64,000 bases of DNA, from contig NZ_SZWE01000002.1 in NCBI RefSeq assembly GCF_009669325.1, forward strand, positions 496,001 through 560,000, written 5' to 3'. Made by a program: the position numbers and the translations under genes. Shown piece after piece: positions 1 to 10,507 of this stretch. The number at the start of each line of letters is the position of its first letter. The first letter of the stretch is position 1. Below the pieces are notes generated by a model. That model had not been told where the DNA came from, did no database searches, and saw nothing but the letters and a program-made list of their open reading frames with translations. The stretch comes from Roseovarius bejariae (GTDB lineage Bacteria; Pseudomonadota; Alphaproteobacteria; Rhodobacterales; Rhodobacteraceae).

Positions 1-29
1 GCCGACCCGTTGGGCCGGCGGTTTTTTCT
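1..29 (+). terminator. Rho-independent terminator of an upstream gene
   Basis: An inverted repeat (GCCG-A-CCC, loop GTT, GGG-C-CGGC, one A/C mismatch) is followed directly by GGTTTTTTCTT. It probably ends a plus-strand gene lying before the window. Confidence 0.6.
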
Positions 30-99
30 TGTGGTATCGGCAGTTGACCATGGGCGCGAGGCTGGGCCATATGGGGCCAGATCACAGGGAGGCATACCA

Positions 100-1053
100 A
101 TGAACATTCGTTCCATTCTTTTCGGCACGGCAATCTGTGCCATGGCAGCGGCCCCGGCCATGTCGGAAACGCGGGTGACCTACAAATCGGCGAAATCGAC
201 CTCGTCCTATTACCAGATGGCGGTGCAGATCGCCGAGGCGATGGAGACGGCATCCGACGGTGAAATCAACGTCACGGTCGAGGAAAGCCAGGGCTCGGTC
301 CAGAACGTGATGGAAGTGCGGGCGCGCGGCGGTGATTACGTCTTCACCACGCCCCCGGTCTTGGTGAAGCTGGCACAGGGCGGCAAGGCGATGTTCGAGG
401 GCAAGGGCAACCCGGCCTTCGACGACATCCGCGCGCTGTTCCCGATCCCGTCGCTGACCATGCATTTCGTGATGAGCGACGAGAGCGGCGTCGAGAGTTT
501 CGACGGCCTGAAGGGCAAGACGATCCTTCTGGGCAAGGGCAGTTTCGGTGCGCGAGAGGGCGAGAAATACCTTGGGCTGTTCGGTGTGAAGGACGAGGTC
601 GAGGTGGCCGACGTGGAACTGTCGAACGCGGTGCCCGCGCTCAAGAACGGCCAGATCGACGGGTTTGTCACCGCAGGCTCGTGGCCCGCGCCCAACGTGG
701 TTGAGGCCGCAGCCTCGACCGGGGTGACGGTTCTGTCGCTGAGCGATGAACAGATTGCCGAAACCAAGCGCACCAAGCTGGTGATCCCGGCGGGTACCTA
801 TGCGGGGCAGGATGAGGATATCGTCACCACCTCGCTTCCCGTAGTGGCCTATACGACCACGAAGATGGACGAGGACACGGCCTATACCCTGACGAAAACC
901 TATTGGGAGCAGAAGGGTGATATGGCCGAAGCCGCCAAGTGGTGGGCCGGGGTTGATGAGGGCCTGATGGCGAATATCACCGGCAAGATCCACCCCGGCG
1001 CCGTGCGCTATTACGAAGAGGCGGGCATGAGCCTGACCGACGCACAAAAGTGA
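100..1053 (+). CDS. TAXI family TRAP transporter solute-binding protein
   Basis: Periplasmic substrate-binding component of a tripartite ATP-independent (TRAP) importer of the TAXI class. The 317-residue product has an N-terminal signal peptide (about residues 1-23, ending APAMS before ETR). It then shows the type II periplasmic-binding fold typical of the family, with the early segment KSAKSTSSYYQMAVQIAEAM. The start at 100 is chosen because ATG follows GGGAGG and opens directly into the signal peptide; an upstream in-frame ATG would add about 30 non-conserved residues. Its stop overlaps the start of the permease gene by 4 bp (GTGA), so the two are co-translated. The ligand cannot be told from sequence; TAXI systems with known ligands take up dicarboxylates and glutamate-like compounds, which is family knowledge only. 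Confidence 0.9.
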   Translation: MNIRSILFGTAICAMAAAPAMSETRVTYKSAKSTSSYYQMAVQIAEAMETASDGEINVTVEESQGSVQNVMEVRARGGDYVFTTPPVLVKLAQGGKAMFEGKGNPAFDDIRALFPIPSLTMHFVMSDESGVESFDGLKGKTILLGKGSFGAREGEKYLGLFGVKDEVEVADVELSNAVPALKNGQIDGFVTAGSWPAPNVVEAAASTGVTVLSLSDEQIAETKRTKLVIPAGTYAGQDEDIVTTSLPVVAYTTTKMDEDTAYTLTKTYWEQKGDMAEAAKWWAGVDEGLMANITGKIHPGAVRYYEEAGMSLTDAQK

Positions 1054-2840
1054 GCATCGGCATAAGCGATACCCCCGCGCCGCAGGGTGTGGCGCGGGCG
1101 TTCTGGGCCAGCTTCGCGCTGGCCTCTGTCGTCTTTCACCTCGGGTTGGTGTTTTCCGGGCTGGTTCCCAATCTGGTCAGCCGCCCCGTACACCTGATTT
1201 TCGTGCTGCCCTGGGTGCTGGTCTGGGGGCGGCAGGGCATGGCGTTGTGGTCGGGGCTCGCGCTGTGTGCCCTTGGCGTGGCGTCGGCGGCCTGGGTGGC
1301 GCTGAGCCACGACACACTGGCGGATCAATACGGGTTTCTGGAAGGCGATGTTCAGGTCTGGATCGCCGCCGTGCTCATATGCGTGGTTCTGGAGGCGGCC
1401 CGGCGGGCGATTGGCTGGCCCTTGCCGCTGGTGGCATTGGCGGCGCTCTTATATGGCCTCTTCGGGCAGCATATCCCGGGCCGTTTCGGCCATTCGGGAA
1501 CGCCGGTGGAAAGTTTCCTCGGCACGCTCACCATTGCCGAAGGCGGGCTTTGGGGCACGCTGACGGCGGTTTCGGTGAACGTGGTGGCGATCTTCGTGAT
1601 CTTCGGGGCGGTCCTGAACGCGGGCGAGGCCGGGCAGGGCTTCATGAACGTGGCCGCGGCGGCGGCAGGGCGGTTGCGCGGCGGGGCGGCCAAGGTTTCG
1701 GTTCTTTCGTCGGCCTTGTTCGGCTCGATCTCGGGCTCGGCCTCGGCCAATGTGGCCTCGACGGGCGCCATTACCCTGCCGGCGATGGAGCGTCTGGGAT
1801 ACCCCAAGCGGATCGCGGCAGCGGTGGAAGCCGTGGCCAGTTCCGGCGGACAGATCATGCCGCCGCTGATGGGGGCCGGGGCCTTCGTCATGGTGGAACT
1901 GACGGGCGTGCCCTACACGGGCATCATGGCTGCCGCCGCCTTACCGGCGCTTTTGTATTTCTGGGCGGTCTGGATCGGGATTGACGGCTATGCGCGGCGC
2001 TTTGACCTGCGCGGATTGGCGAAAGAGGACCGGCCCGAGGCGCGCGCGGTCCTGATCACCTCGGGATTCTTCCTCGTCCCCTTCGGCGTGCTGCTTTGGG
2101 GGATGTTCGGGCTGAACGTCACCCCGCAATATGCCGCCTGCCTTGCCATCATGGCGGCGGCGGTCTTGTTGCTGATCGGCGCGGACCTGCGGTTTGACGT
2201 CAAACGCGCCACGCAACGCATTGAAGCGGCCCTTATGGCCGCGGGTCGGCAGGTGGCGCTGATCGGGTCGATCATCTTCTGCGCCTCGCTGGTGATCGGG
2301 GTGCTGGGGGTGACCGGGTTGGGCGTCAAGATCACCTCGCTGATCCTGTCGGCCTCGGGCGGTCTGCTCTGGCCCTCACTTTTGCTCACGGCTATCGCCT
2401 GCCTCGTGCTGGGGATGGAGGTGCCCACCACGGCGGCCTATGTGATCTGCGTCTCGGTGGCCGGGCCTGCGCTCATCGAATTGGGCTTGGACCCGCTACA
2501 GGCGCATCTTTTCGTCTTCTGGTACGCGTTACTTTCAACGATCACACCGCCCGTTTGCGGCGCGGTCTTCATCGCCTCTGGCATGATCGGGGAAAATTGG
2601 CTGCGGGTGGCGGTGACGGCCATGGCGCTTGGGGTGGGCCTCTATCTGATCCCATTGGGGATGGTGGCCAACCCCGATGTCATCGGCCTTGCCGAAAGTC
2701 TTGGTCCGGCCATCTTGGCCGCGCTTAAGGTCGCCGTAGGTCTTGCGCTGATCAGCTGGGCCTTGGTGCGCAAAAAAGCGGCCGCCCTACGCGCCGCCGC
2801 CCTTGTTTCTGGTCTCGGGGCCATCCTCTGGCCCCTCTGA
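1050..2840 (+). CDS. TRAP transporter fused DctQM-type permease
   Basis: Integral membrane permease in which the small (DctQ-like) and large (DctM-like) TRAP subunits are fused, the usual arrangement in TAXI systems. The 596-residue protein is hydrophobic throughout, with roughly 15 or more predicted membrane segments. The large-subunit signature lies around residues 215-265, with FGSISGSASANVASTGAIT followed by a conserved GGQIMPPLMGAGAF. It starts with GTG inside the stop of the binding-protein gene. It acts in the inner membrane with that protein and uses a Na+ or proton gradient (family knowledge). A copy of the three-hairpin intergenic repeat lies between its stop and grxD. Confidence 0.9.
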   Translation: MSIGISDTPAPQGVARAFWASFALASVVFHLGLVFSGLVPNLVSRPVHLIFVLPWVLVWGRQGMALWSGLALCALGVASAAWVALSHDTLADQYGFLEGDVQVWIAAVLICVVLEAARRAIGWPLPLVALAALLYGLFGQHIPGRFGHSGTPVESFLGTLTIAEGGLWGTLTAVSVNVVAIFVIFGAVLNAGEAGQGFMNVAAAAAGRLRGGAAKVSVLSSALFGSISGSASANVASTGAITLPAMERLGYPKRIAAAVEAVASSGGQIMPPLMGAGAFVMVELTGVPYTGIMAAAALPALLYFWAVWIGIDGYARRFDLRGLAKEDRPEARAVLITSGFFLVPFGVLLWGMFGLNVTPQYAACLAIMAAAVLLLIGADLRFDVKRATQRIEAALMAAGRQVALIGSIIFCASLVIGVLGVTGLGVKITSLILSASGGLLWPSLLLTAIACLVLGMEVPTTAAYVICVSVAGPALIELGLDPLQAHLFVFWYALLSTITPPVCGAVFIASGMIGENWLRVAVTAMALGVGLYLIPLGMVANPDVIGLAESLGPAILAALKVAVGLALISWALVRKKAAALRAAALVSGLGAILWPL

Positions 2841-2843
2841 CCC

Positions 2844-2962
2844 TTTCTTCTTTTTGAAAATATCCTGGGGTAGGTTGAAAATCTAATTTTCAACCAAGGG
2901 GCAAAGCCCCTCAACCGGCGCGCTTTGCGCGCTGAGCCTGCCGCGCCGCAGGCGCGCCCATT
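2844..2962 (-). repeat. Three-hairpin intergenic repeat, copy A
   Basis: Read on the minus strand, immediately after the grxD stop, the element gives GC-rich hairpins with TTT- or AAA-like loops, then an A/T-rich hairpin (GGTTGAAAAT/ATTTTCAACC), then the tail CCCCAGGATATTTTC and AAAAAGAAG. The same architecture recurs at 30686, 47670 and 55921, with a degenerate tail at 37313. Confidence 0.75.
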
Positions 2963-2965
2963 TGG

Positions 2966-3328
2966 TCAGGCGTTGGCTTCGCGGATCTTCTCGGCGGCGT
3001 CCTTGTCATAGGTCACGCCGTTCTGGTCGAACATCTGGTCCAATTCGCCCGAGAGGGTCATCTCGGTGATGATGTCGCAGCCGCCGACGAATTCGCCCTT
3101 GATGTAAAGTTGCGGAATGGTCGGCCAGTCGGAGTAATCCTTGATGCCTTGGCGGATGGCTTCATCTGCCAGCACGTTCACATCCGTAAATTCGACGCCC
3201 ATGTAGTTGAGCACCCCCGCCACGCGCGAGGAGAAGCCGCATTGCGGCATGTCCTTGGTGCCTTTCATGTAAAGCACCACGTCGTTGGATTTCACGGTTT
3301 CGTCGATCTGGGTTTTGGCGTCACTCAT
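2966..3328 (-). CDS. grxD: Monothiol glutaredoxin, Grx4 family
   Basis: Monothiol glutaredoxin that binds and transfers [2Fe-2S] clusters together with BolA-type partners in the cytoplasm. The 120-residue product carries the CGFS active site (Cys30, context MPQCGFSSR) and the [19 protein letters not shown] glutathione-binding region. The start at 3328 (MSDAKTQ) is preferred to an upstream in-frame ATG because it gives the usual family length. The start overlaps the stop of the 88-residue membrane protein gene by 8 bp. bolA and purL lie upstream on the same strand; BolA and CGFS glutaredoxins form heterodimers, so the linkage is functional. Confidence 0.95.
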   Translation of the reverse strand: MSDAKTQIDETVKSNDVVLYMKGTKDMPQCGFSSRVAGVLNYMGVEFTDVNVLADEAIRQGIKDYSDWPTIPQLYIKGEFVGGCDIITEMTLSGELDQMFDQNGVTYDKDAAEKIREANA

Positions 3329-3587
3329 GGGAACCTCTTTCCGGTCTGGTCGTTTCGTTGGAGTCGCTGTCGCTATCATCTGCGACGGGCGGTTCATAGC
3401 TGGGGGCGGTTTCGTCGATGTCGTAGGCAGAACGCTTGTTCATGGAGGGGCCGAAGCGGCGCCAGCGTTGGTATTCCTTGATCGAGGCCCAGACGAACAT
3501 CACGACGAAGGGAATAAGCACGAGCATGATCGCCGGGTGCAGAGTGAAAAGCCCATGGCCCTCGATACCGAACGGGGAATTCTGCAT
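3321..3587 (-). CDS. Small single-pass membrane protein
   Basis: An 88-residue protein of unknown function. One membrane segment (about residues 15-36, [20 protein letters not shown]) is followed by a basic stretch and a hydrophilic, Asp/Ser-rich tail. It lies between bolA and grxD on the same strand and overlaps grxD by 8 bp, so it is part of that operon. The family is not recognised with certainty. Proteins of this size at this locus appear to be conserved in Rhodobacterales, judged from general familiarity rather than a search. Confidence 0.7.
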   Translation of the reverse strand: MQNSPFGIEGHGLFTLHPAIMLVLIPFVVMFVWASIKEYQRWRRFGPSMNKRSAYDIDETAPSYEPPVADDSDSDSNETTRPERGSHE

Positions 3588-3623
3588 GCTGCGCGACTCC
3601 TCGGCCTTATCGCCTTGCGGTGC

Positions 3624-3866
3624 TTAGTCCGGTGCTTTCGTGGTCAGGGCAAGGGCGTGCAGATCGCCTGAGGGGCCATCCATCTTGCCTTTGAGGGCCG
3701 CGTAGACCGCGCGTTGTTGCTGTACGCGGTTCATGCCCTTGAAGGAGGCATCGATCACTTCGGCGGCATAGTGGTTTCCGTCACCGGCCAGATCGGTGAT
3801 GGTGATCTGGGCTTGCGGAAACTCGGCGCGGATCAGGTCTTCGATTTCCTGAGCTTGAATGGGCAT
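3624..3866 (-). CDS. bolA: BolA family protein (IbaG/BolA-like)
   Basis: Small cytoplasmic BolA-fold protein (80 residues) that partners with CGFS glutaredoxins in Fe-S cluster handling and iron signalling. The sequence shows the family core: ITDLAGDGNHYAAEVI near residues 20-35, then FKGMNRVQQQRAVYAAL and a C-terminal HALALTT. The start at 3866 (MPIQAQEIEDLI) gives the standard BolA length; a longer in-frame start adds a Lys/Arg-rich stretch not typical of the family. It is downstream of purL and upstream of the small membrane protein and grxD on the same strand. Confidence 0.92.
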   Translation of the reverse strand: MPIQAQEIEDLIRAEFPQAQITITDLAGDGNHYAAEVIDASFKGMNRVQQQRAVYAALKGKMDGPSGDLHALALTTKAPD

Positions 3867-3932
3867 GCGGCGTTTCCTTTTCTTGGTCCTTGGCAAAGAT
3901 GTAGACCCGGTTGTGGGGTCTTGCAAGGGATG

Positions 3933-3954
3933 GCGCGCGCCCGAGGGCGCGCGC
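3933..3954. other. Strong GC hairpin between purL and bolA
   Basis: A perfect 10-bp inverted repeat (GCGCGCGCCC / GGGCGCGCGC) with a two-base centre lies just after the purL stop. No U-run follows on the minus strand, so it may be an mRNA processing or stability hairpin rather than a clean terminator. Confidence 0.4.
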
Positions 3955-3962
3955 GTTGTTGT

Positions 3963-6128
<2,166 letters not shown>

Positions 6129-6236
6129 TTTGTTGGATTCCCCCAAGGTGTCCGGTTGGCGCCTCTTTAAGGCATGCAAGGGGCAGGGGGAAGGGGGCGT
6201 TTCCAACAGAACGCCGGGCATTGGTCGCAGGGGCAG

Positions 6237-6268
6237 AAAAGCAGTGGCCCGGTGCAACACCGGGCCAC
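6237..6268 (-). terminator. Rho-independent terminator for the 6315-6806 gene
   Basis: A perfect 11-bp stem (GTGGCCCGGTG / CACCGGGCCAC) with a 3-nt loop. On the minus strand it is followed by TGCTTTT, 47 bp after the stop of the secreted-protein gene. Confidence 0.6.
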
Positions 6269-6314
6269 CCACGTCATCACCTCTGAGAATGGAGGTGTGT
6301 GTGTTGCAGGCTGC

Positions 6315-6806
6315 TTATTGCACTTTGACCTTGTCGGCGACCGCTTGGCGCAGTTGATCAAGCGTCATGGCATATTCAAGGCCGCCGCTTTCCTCGACGC
6401 TGAGAGTGCTGACACGGAACCCGATGCGATCCGCAGTGATATTGGCGTCGTCCGCGACGTCCACATAGACCAGATGTTCAGCGCCCATGGCGCCTTCATT
6501 GGCGTAAACGGTGCCGATTTCCAGATCGTCAACCGAAGTCACGATCGCGCCTTCATCCGCCGCGGCCACGATGTTTTCCACCTTGGTGCGGTCGGCCGCG
6601 GTCATTTCGGGTTTTGATATGTCACCCGAGAAGGGTGCGGTGACATTGCCCTCGGTATCGACGGTTGCGTCGCCCATGGTTTCTTGGGTTTGCTGACGGT
6701 CGCCGTTGTCATCGTAGATATTGGTGGTGTCGGTTTTGGCAGCATGGGCCGCCATTGCGGTTGCACTGGTCAATGCCGTTACGATGGCGAAATGGCGAAT
6801 GGTCAT
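6315..6806 (-). CDS. Secreted hypothetical protein with possible PRC-barrel-like core
   Basis: A 163-residue exported protein of unknown function. The start at 6806 is supported by a good ribosome site (GGAGG, 5 nt upstream). A signal peptide spans about residues 1-22 (ending MAAHAA). The middle (about residues 75-135) reads IVTSVDDLEIGTVYANEG and then VYVDVADDANITADRIGFRV, which resembles PRC-barrel domain proteins that are common in Rhodobacterales periplasms. This resemblance is an inference. The gene is monocistronic, with its own terminator. Confidence 0.7.
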   Translation of the reverse strand: MTIRHFAIVTALTSATAMAAHAAKTDTTNIYDDNGDRQQTQETMGDATVDTEGNVTAPFSGDISKPEMTAADRTKVENIVAAADEGAIVTSVDDLEIGTVYANEGAMGAEHLVYVDVADDANITADRIGFRVSTLSVEESGGLEYAMTLDQLRQAVADKVKVQ

Positions 6807-7003
6807 AAATCCTCCGTTTCTGCAGGTCTGGCCTGCTGGGTTTGCGGCACGTGTTGCTTTGTGCCGTCTGCTGAATGAGGTGGCCTCGTGATCCGGAACT
6901 TGCAGGGGGGGCAGGGGGGTATTTTCCGGGTTCAGCATGATTTTGCCGTCACGTCGCGGAAACTCTCGGCAAGTTCTGGCTGATGACTGGCCTGCTTGGC
7001 GAA

Positions 7004-7021
7004 GGTCATGAAATCGTGACC
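7004..7021. promoter_or_regulatory. Inverted repeat GGTCA-N8-TGACC upstream of the ammonia-lyase gene
   Basis: An interrupted palindrome lies 69 bp before the 7091 start. Its core GTCATGAAATCGT also occurs exactly at 14002-14014, at a similar distance before another plus-strand gene. It may be a regulator site; the cognate protein is unknown. Confidence 0.35.
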
Positions 7022-7090
7022 CGGTAGGGGTTGAAGGATTGACGCGGTAGTGTGCTTGCGCTCACATGCGCACAAGTTCAGGGAGGGATC

Positions 7091-8122
7091 ATGGACAGTA
7101 TGCAAAATCCGTTTCGTGGCAACGGGTTGCCTGAGAACGTTTTGATGGGCGCGCCGTGGCCGAGCATTGACGCTGCGGCCCCCGAGGCCTTGCTGGCGCA
7201 ATGTCCGGCGGCCAGTGAGACCCCATTGGTCGAAGTCGAGGGCTTTGGCCCGCGCCTTTGGGTCAAGGATGAGCGCGGGCGCATGGGGCTGGGAAGTTTC
7301 AAGGCGCTTGGGGCGGCCTATGTGATCGCCCATGAGGCGGTGCCCACCGGGGCCGAGGACTTGTCGACCGCATTGGAGGGGCGGGCCTATGTCACGGCCA
7401 GTGCTGGCAATCATGGCCTGTCGGTCGCGGCAGGTGCGCGGATATTCGGCGCGCGGGCCGTTGTGTACCTGTCCGAAACCGTCCCAGAAGGCTTTGCCGC
7501 GCGGCTGCGTGAGAAAGGCGCCGAGGTCGTGCGCGCCGGGGCCGATTACGAGGCCAGCATGGGTGCGGCGGCGCAGGCGGCGGATGAAAAGGGCTGGACC
7601 CTGCTATCGGACAGTTCGTGGGAGGGGTATTTCGACCTGCCGCATCGCTTGATGGAAGGCTATCTTGCCATGGCTGCCGAGGCCACCCGACAGATGCCTG
7701 AGCCGCCCACGCATATCTTCTTGCAAGCCGGGGTTGGTGGCCTTGCCGGGGCTTGTGCGGCGTGGTTCAGGCATGTCTGGGGCGATGCACCGCAGATCGT
7801 GGTGGTGGAGCCCGAGGCCGCCCCGGCGTTGCATCACAGCATTGCCGAGGCGCACCCGGTGGAAACCGTGGGCCCGGTGTCGAACATGGGGCGGCTGGAT
7901 TGCAAGGCGCCGTCGCTGATTGCCCTCAAGGGGTTGGCACGGGATGCGGATGTTTTCGCCCTGATTTCGGATTCGGAGGCGAGCGCGGCTTTGCCCGACC
8001 TTGCGGACAAGGGGCTGTCCACGAGCGAGTCGGGGGCGGCGGGTGTCGCGGCGATGCGATTGATGGACCTGCCGCAGGACGCGCGGGTTTTGTGCATCAT
8101 CAGTGAAGAGGCCGACGGGTGA
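7091..8122 (+). CDS. PLP-dependent diaminopropionate ammonia-lyase-like protein
   Basis: A fold-type II PLP enzyme of the threonine dehydratase/diaminopropionate ammonia-lyase superfamily (343 residues, cytoplasmic). The Schiff-base lysine is Lys71 in GLGSFKALGAAYV. The phosphate-side motif is TASAGNHGLSVAAGARIFGA, and a Gly-rich loop QAGVGGLAGACAAW holds the cofactor. Diaminopropionate ammonia-lyases share the GSFKxLG and SSWEGY-like elements, so this is the best subfamily match, but the substrate cannot be proved. ATG at 7091 follows GGGAGGG. The stop overlaps the next start by 4 bp (GTGA), coupling it to an M24 peptidase. A similar pairing of a dehydratase-like enzyme with an M24 hydrolase occurs in ectoine utilisation clusters, so release and deamination of an amino-acid derivative is plausible. 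Confidence 0.75.
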   Translation: MDSMQNPFRGNGLPENVLMGAPWPSIDAAAPEALLAQCPAASETPLVEVEGFGPRLWVKDERGRMGLGSFKALGAAYVIAHEAVPTGAEDLSTALEGRAYVTASAGNHGLSVAAGARIFGARAVVYLSETVPEGFAARLREKGAEVVRAGADYEASMGAAAQAADEKGWTLLSDSSWEGYFDLPHRLMEGYLAMAAEATRQMPEPPTHIFLQAGVGGLAGACAAWFRHVWGDAPQIVVVEPEAAPALHHSIAEAHPVETVGPVSNMGRLDCKAPSLIALKGLARDADVFALISDSEASAALPDLADKGLSTSESGAAGVAAMRLMDLPQDARVLCIISEEADG

Positions 8123-9249
8123 CGCGCGGTTTCTCGGACGAAGAGTTTCGAGAGCGCGTTGCGCGCGCGCAGGCGCGGATGGACAAGGCCGGGCTTGGGG
8201 CGCTTTTGCTGACCACCGAAGCGGATGTGCGCTATTTCACCGGATATCTGACACGGTTCTGGGAAAGCCCCTGCCGGGCGTGGTATCTGATCGTGCCGGC
8301 AAGCAGTGACCCGATTGCCGTGATCCCCTCCATCGGCGCAGCCCTGATGCGCGCGACTTGGATAAACGACGTTCGCACATGGCCCGCCCCAGACCCCTTG
8401 GACGACGGTGTAAGCCGTCTGGCCGAGGCACTGCGCGAGGTGGGCGGCCCTGTGGGCCTGCCCAGCCATCAGGGAACAGTCGCGCGAATGCCCTTGGCCG
8501 ATCTGGAGGCGGTGAAGGCGCAAAGCGGCCTGACCTTCACCGACGACAGGGGCATCGTGGCAGGCTTGCGGGCAATAAAATCCGAGGCGGAGATCGCCAA
8601 GATCGCCCGGGCCTGCGCCATTGCCGGACGGGCCTTTGGCCGGGTGGGCGAGATTGCCATGCCGGGTGTGCCGCTGAGCCGGGTGTTCCGGGATTTCCAG
8701 CGGCTCTTGCTGGAAGAAGGGGCCGATTGGGTGCCCTATCTGGCAGGCGGGGCCGGACCGGAAGGATACGCCGATGTGATTTCACCTGCCAGCGAGGCGC
8801 CCTTGGTGGTTGGTGATGTCTTGATGCTGGATACCGGAGCTGTCTGGGACGGGTATTTTTGCGATTACGACCGGAATTTTGCCATTGGTCATGCGACCGA
8901 CATACAATGTGCGGCTCATGCCCGGTTGGTCGAGGCAACGCAGGCCGGGTTGGAGGCGGCACGGCCTGGGGTCCGGGCCTGTGATGTCTGGCGCGCCATG
9001 GCCGACGTCGTGGGGACCGGTGAGGATGCGGGCCGATTGGGCCACGGGTTGGGGATGCAACTGACTGAAGGGCTTTCCCTGACGGCCGAGGATCAGACCA
9101 CGCTGCTCCCCGGGATGGTCATTACGCTGGAACCCGGGATCGAGACAATCGGGGGCAAGATCATGGTGCATGAAGAGAACATCGTGATCACGGAGGGGGC
9201 ACCACGCGCCTTGTCCCCATTGGCGACGGTTGATTTGCCAACGATCTGA
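8119..9249 (+). CDS. M24 family metallopeptidase (Xaa-Pro peptidase/ectoine hydrolase-like)
   Basis: A pita-bread-fold hydrolase of 376 residues with an N-terminal creatinase-like domain (about 1-145) and a C-terminal catalytic domain. All five metal ligands of M24 peptidases can be placed: Asp238 (MLDTG), Asp249 (CDYDRNF), His309 (GHGLGMQ), Glu338 (ITLEPG) and Glu352 or Glu353 (VHEENIVI). It should therefore be an active two-metal hydrolase cleaving a peptide-like C-N bond. It starts with GTG inside the stop of the PLP ammonia-lyase gene, so the two form a coupled pair. Candidates are an aminopeptidase P-like enzyme or a cyclic-amidine hydrolase of the DoeA/EutD type; the sequence alone does not decide. 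Confidence 0.85.
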   Translation: MTRGFSDEEFRERVARAQARMDKAGLGALLLTTEADVRYFTGYLTRFWESPCRAWYLIVPASSDPIAVIPSIGAALMRATWINDVRTWPAPDPLDDGVSRLAEALREVGGPVGLPSHQGTVARMPLADLEAVKAQSGLTFTDDRGIVAGLRAIKSEAEIAKIARACAIAGRAFGRVGEIAMPGVPLSRVFRDFQRLLLEEGADWVPYLAGGAGPEGYADVISPASEAPLVVGDVLMLDTGAVWDGYFCDYDRNFAIGHATDIQCAAHARLVEATQAGLEAARPGVRACDVWRAMADVVGTGEDAGRLGHGLGMQLTEGLSLTAEDQTTLLPGMVITLEPGIETIGGKIMVHEENIVITEGAPRALSPLATVDLPTI

Positions 9250-9311
9250 CCGGGCAAAACTTGGGCGTTTTGTGCAATGCCTGTGCAGAAAAAATATACG
9301 GGTGTCGTTTG

Positions 9312-9340
9312 AAAAAAAAGGCCGAGCTCTAAGCTCGGCC
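9312..9340 (-). terminator. Rho-independent terminator (minus strand)
   Basis: A 9-bp perfect stem (GGCCGAGCT / AGCTCGGCC) with a 3-nt loop is followed on the minus strand by eight U. It probably ends transcription from the LysR-type gene whose stop is at 9501. Confidence 0.75.
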
Positions 9341-9358
9341 ATAGTCCAACAGGGAGGT

Positions 9359-9499
9359 ATGATGATGACCTGCTTGCGCCGTCATCGTCATGGCCGGGAA
9401 TTATGCAGTTTGGCAGAGACGATCAAGGGCCAAGATGCCGCAGGTGCAGCATGGCCGTTATGCGCCGTACGCATGGCTGAAACCGCATGTGATGAATGA
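9359..9499 (+). CDS. Possible small protein (46 aa)
   Basis: A short open frame beginning with three ATG codons directly after a strong ribosome site (GGGAGGT). The product (MMMTCLRRHRHGREL onward) has no recognised domain, and the frame ends two bases before the converging LysR gene stop. The ribosome site is the only real support; it could equally be chance sequence in a 250-bp intergenic stretch. Confidence 0.25.
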   Translation: MMMTCLRRHRHGRELCSLAETIKGQDAAGAAWPLCAVRMAETACDE

Positions 9500-9500
9500 C

Positions 9501-10406
9501 TTAGCTAACCGCCTGTTCTTTCATCGTTTTTCGATATTCCATGATTTCTTTCTGAACGAAATCGCGGAAGGCCGAAATGCGTTTCGATTGCCGCAATTCT
9601 TCGGGGTAGGCGAGGAAAACCGGCACCTCTCCTGAATGAACTTCAGGCAGGACACGTACAAGATCGGGAAAATCACGCGCGAGGTAATCGGGGAGCACCC
9701 CAATGCCGAGATTATGCAAAACCCCCTGCAACACACCGAAGTAATTGTTCACGGTAAGTAGAGAGGGGACATCATATGTCATCAACTCGTTCACCAGTGT
9801 CGCGCCGGCCCCTACCTGTGCCGAGCGGGGGTTTTGGCAGATCAATCTGTGTTCATGCAGGTCGTCGGGGGTTTCTGGCATCCCCCTGTCTTCCAGATAG
9901 TCGCGTGACGCGAAGAGGCACATATGCACGCTCATCAATCTTTTGCGGATCAGGTCTGCTTGGCTGGGTTCTTTCATGCGGATGGCGACATCGGCCTCGC
10001 GCATGGGCAGGTCAAGGACCCGTTCTTCGAGCATGAGGTCGATCTTGAGATCGGGATATTTCTCATAAAGGTCCGGCAACCGCGGGGCTAGCCAAAGTGT
10101 GCCAAAGCCGATGGTCGTGGTCACACGCAGCTCGCCGAAGACCTCTTCCTCACTGTCGCGGATGCGGGCGGTGGCGGCGTCGAGGCGTTTCATCATGGCA
10201 CGGGTCGCATCGAACAGAAGCTCGCCCTGTTCGGTGAGAATCAGGCCGCGGGCATGGCGGTGAAAAAGTGTGGCGTTCAGTGATTCTTCAAGCCCGCGCA
10301 CCTGCCGCGAAACAGCAGATTGCGACAAATGCAGTTGATCCCCCGCGTGCGTGAGGCTTCCGGCATCGGCGACGGCGTGAAATATTCTAAGCTTATCCCA
10401 ATCCAT
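9501..10406 (-). CDS. LysR family transcriptional regulator
   Basis: A 301-residue LysR-type regulator. The N-terminal winged helix-turn-helix (about residues 1-60) contains the family signature AGDQLHLSQSAVSRQVRGLE, and the rest is a periplasmic-binding-like effector domain (about 90-295). It is divergent from the indolepyruvate ferredoxin oxidoreductase gene with 171 bp between the starts, the usual arrangement for a LysR regulator and its target. Regulation of that gene or of itself is an inference. A perfect TAGGTCA-N7-TGACCTA palindrome lies in the shared region. A strong hairpin terminator follows 160 bp after the stop. Confidence 0.9.
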   Translation of the reverse strand: MDWDKLRIFHAVADAGSLTHAGDQLHLSQSAVSRQVRGLEESLNATLFHRHARGLILTEQGELLFDATRAMMKRLDAATARIRDSEEEVFGELRVTTTIGFGTLWLAPRLPDLYEKYPDLKIDLMLEERVLDLPMREADVAIRMKEPSQADLIRKRLMSVHMCLFASRDYLEDRGMPETPDDLHEHRLICQNPRSAQVGAGATLVNELMTYDVPSLLTVNNYFGVLQGVLHNLGIGVLPDYLARDFPDLVRVLPEVHSGEVPVFLAYPEELRQSKRISAFRDFVQKEIMEYRKTMKEQAVS

Positions 10407-10507
10407 AATTGTAACTTTCAGCTCTTAATTCGGGTTGGGAGTGCAATACCAGAAAAGTGTTTCCAATTCACAGGCTTGCAAGCTGTTTATTTGGAAAATA
10501 TGCTTGG

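Noticed and set aside
82-1047. Long minus-strand frame opposite the TRAP binding-protein gene
   Set aside because: His/Arg-rich product with no domain; it arises from codon bias on the opposite strand of a clear gene. Similar shadows opposite purL, the indolepyruvate oxidoreductase, ccmF, mfd, sufB and others were rejected for the same reason.
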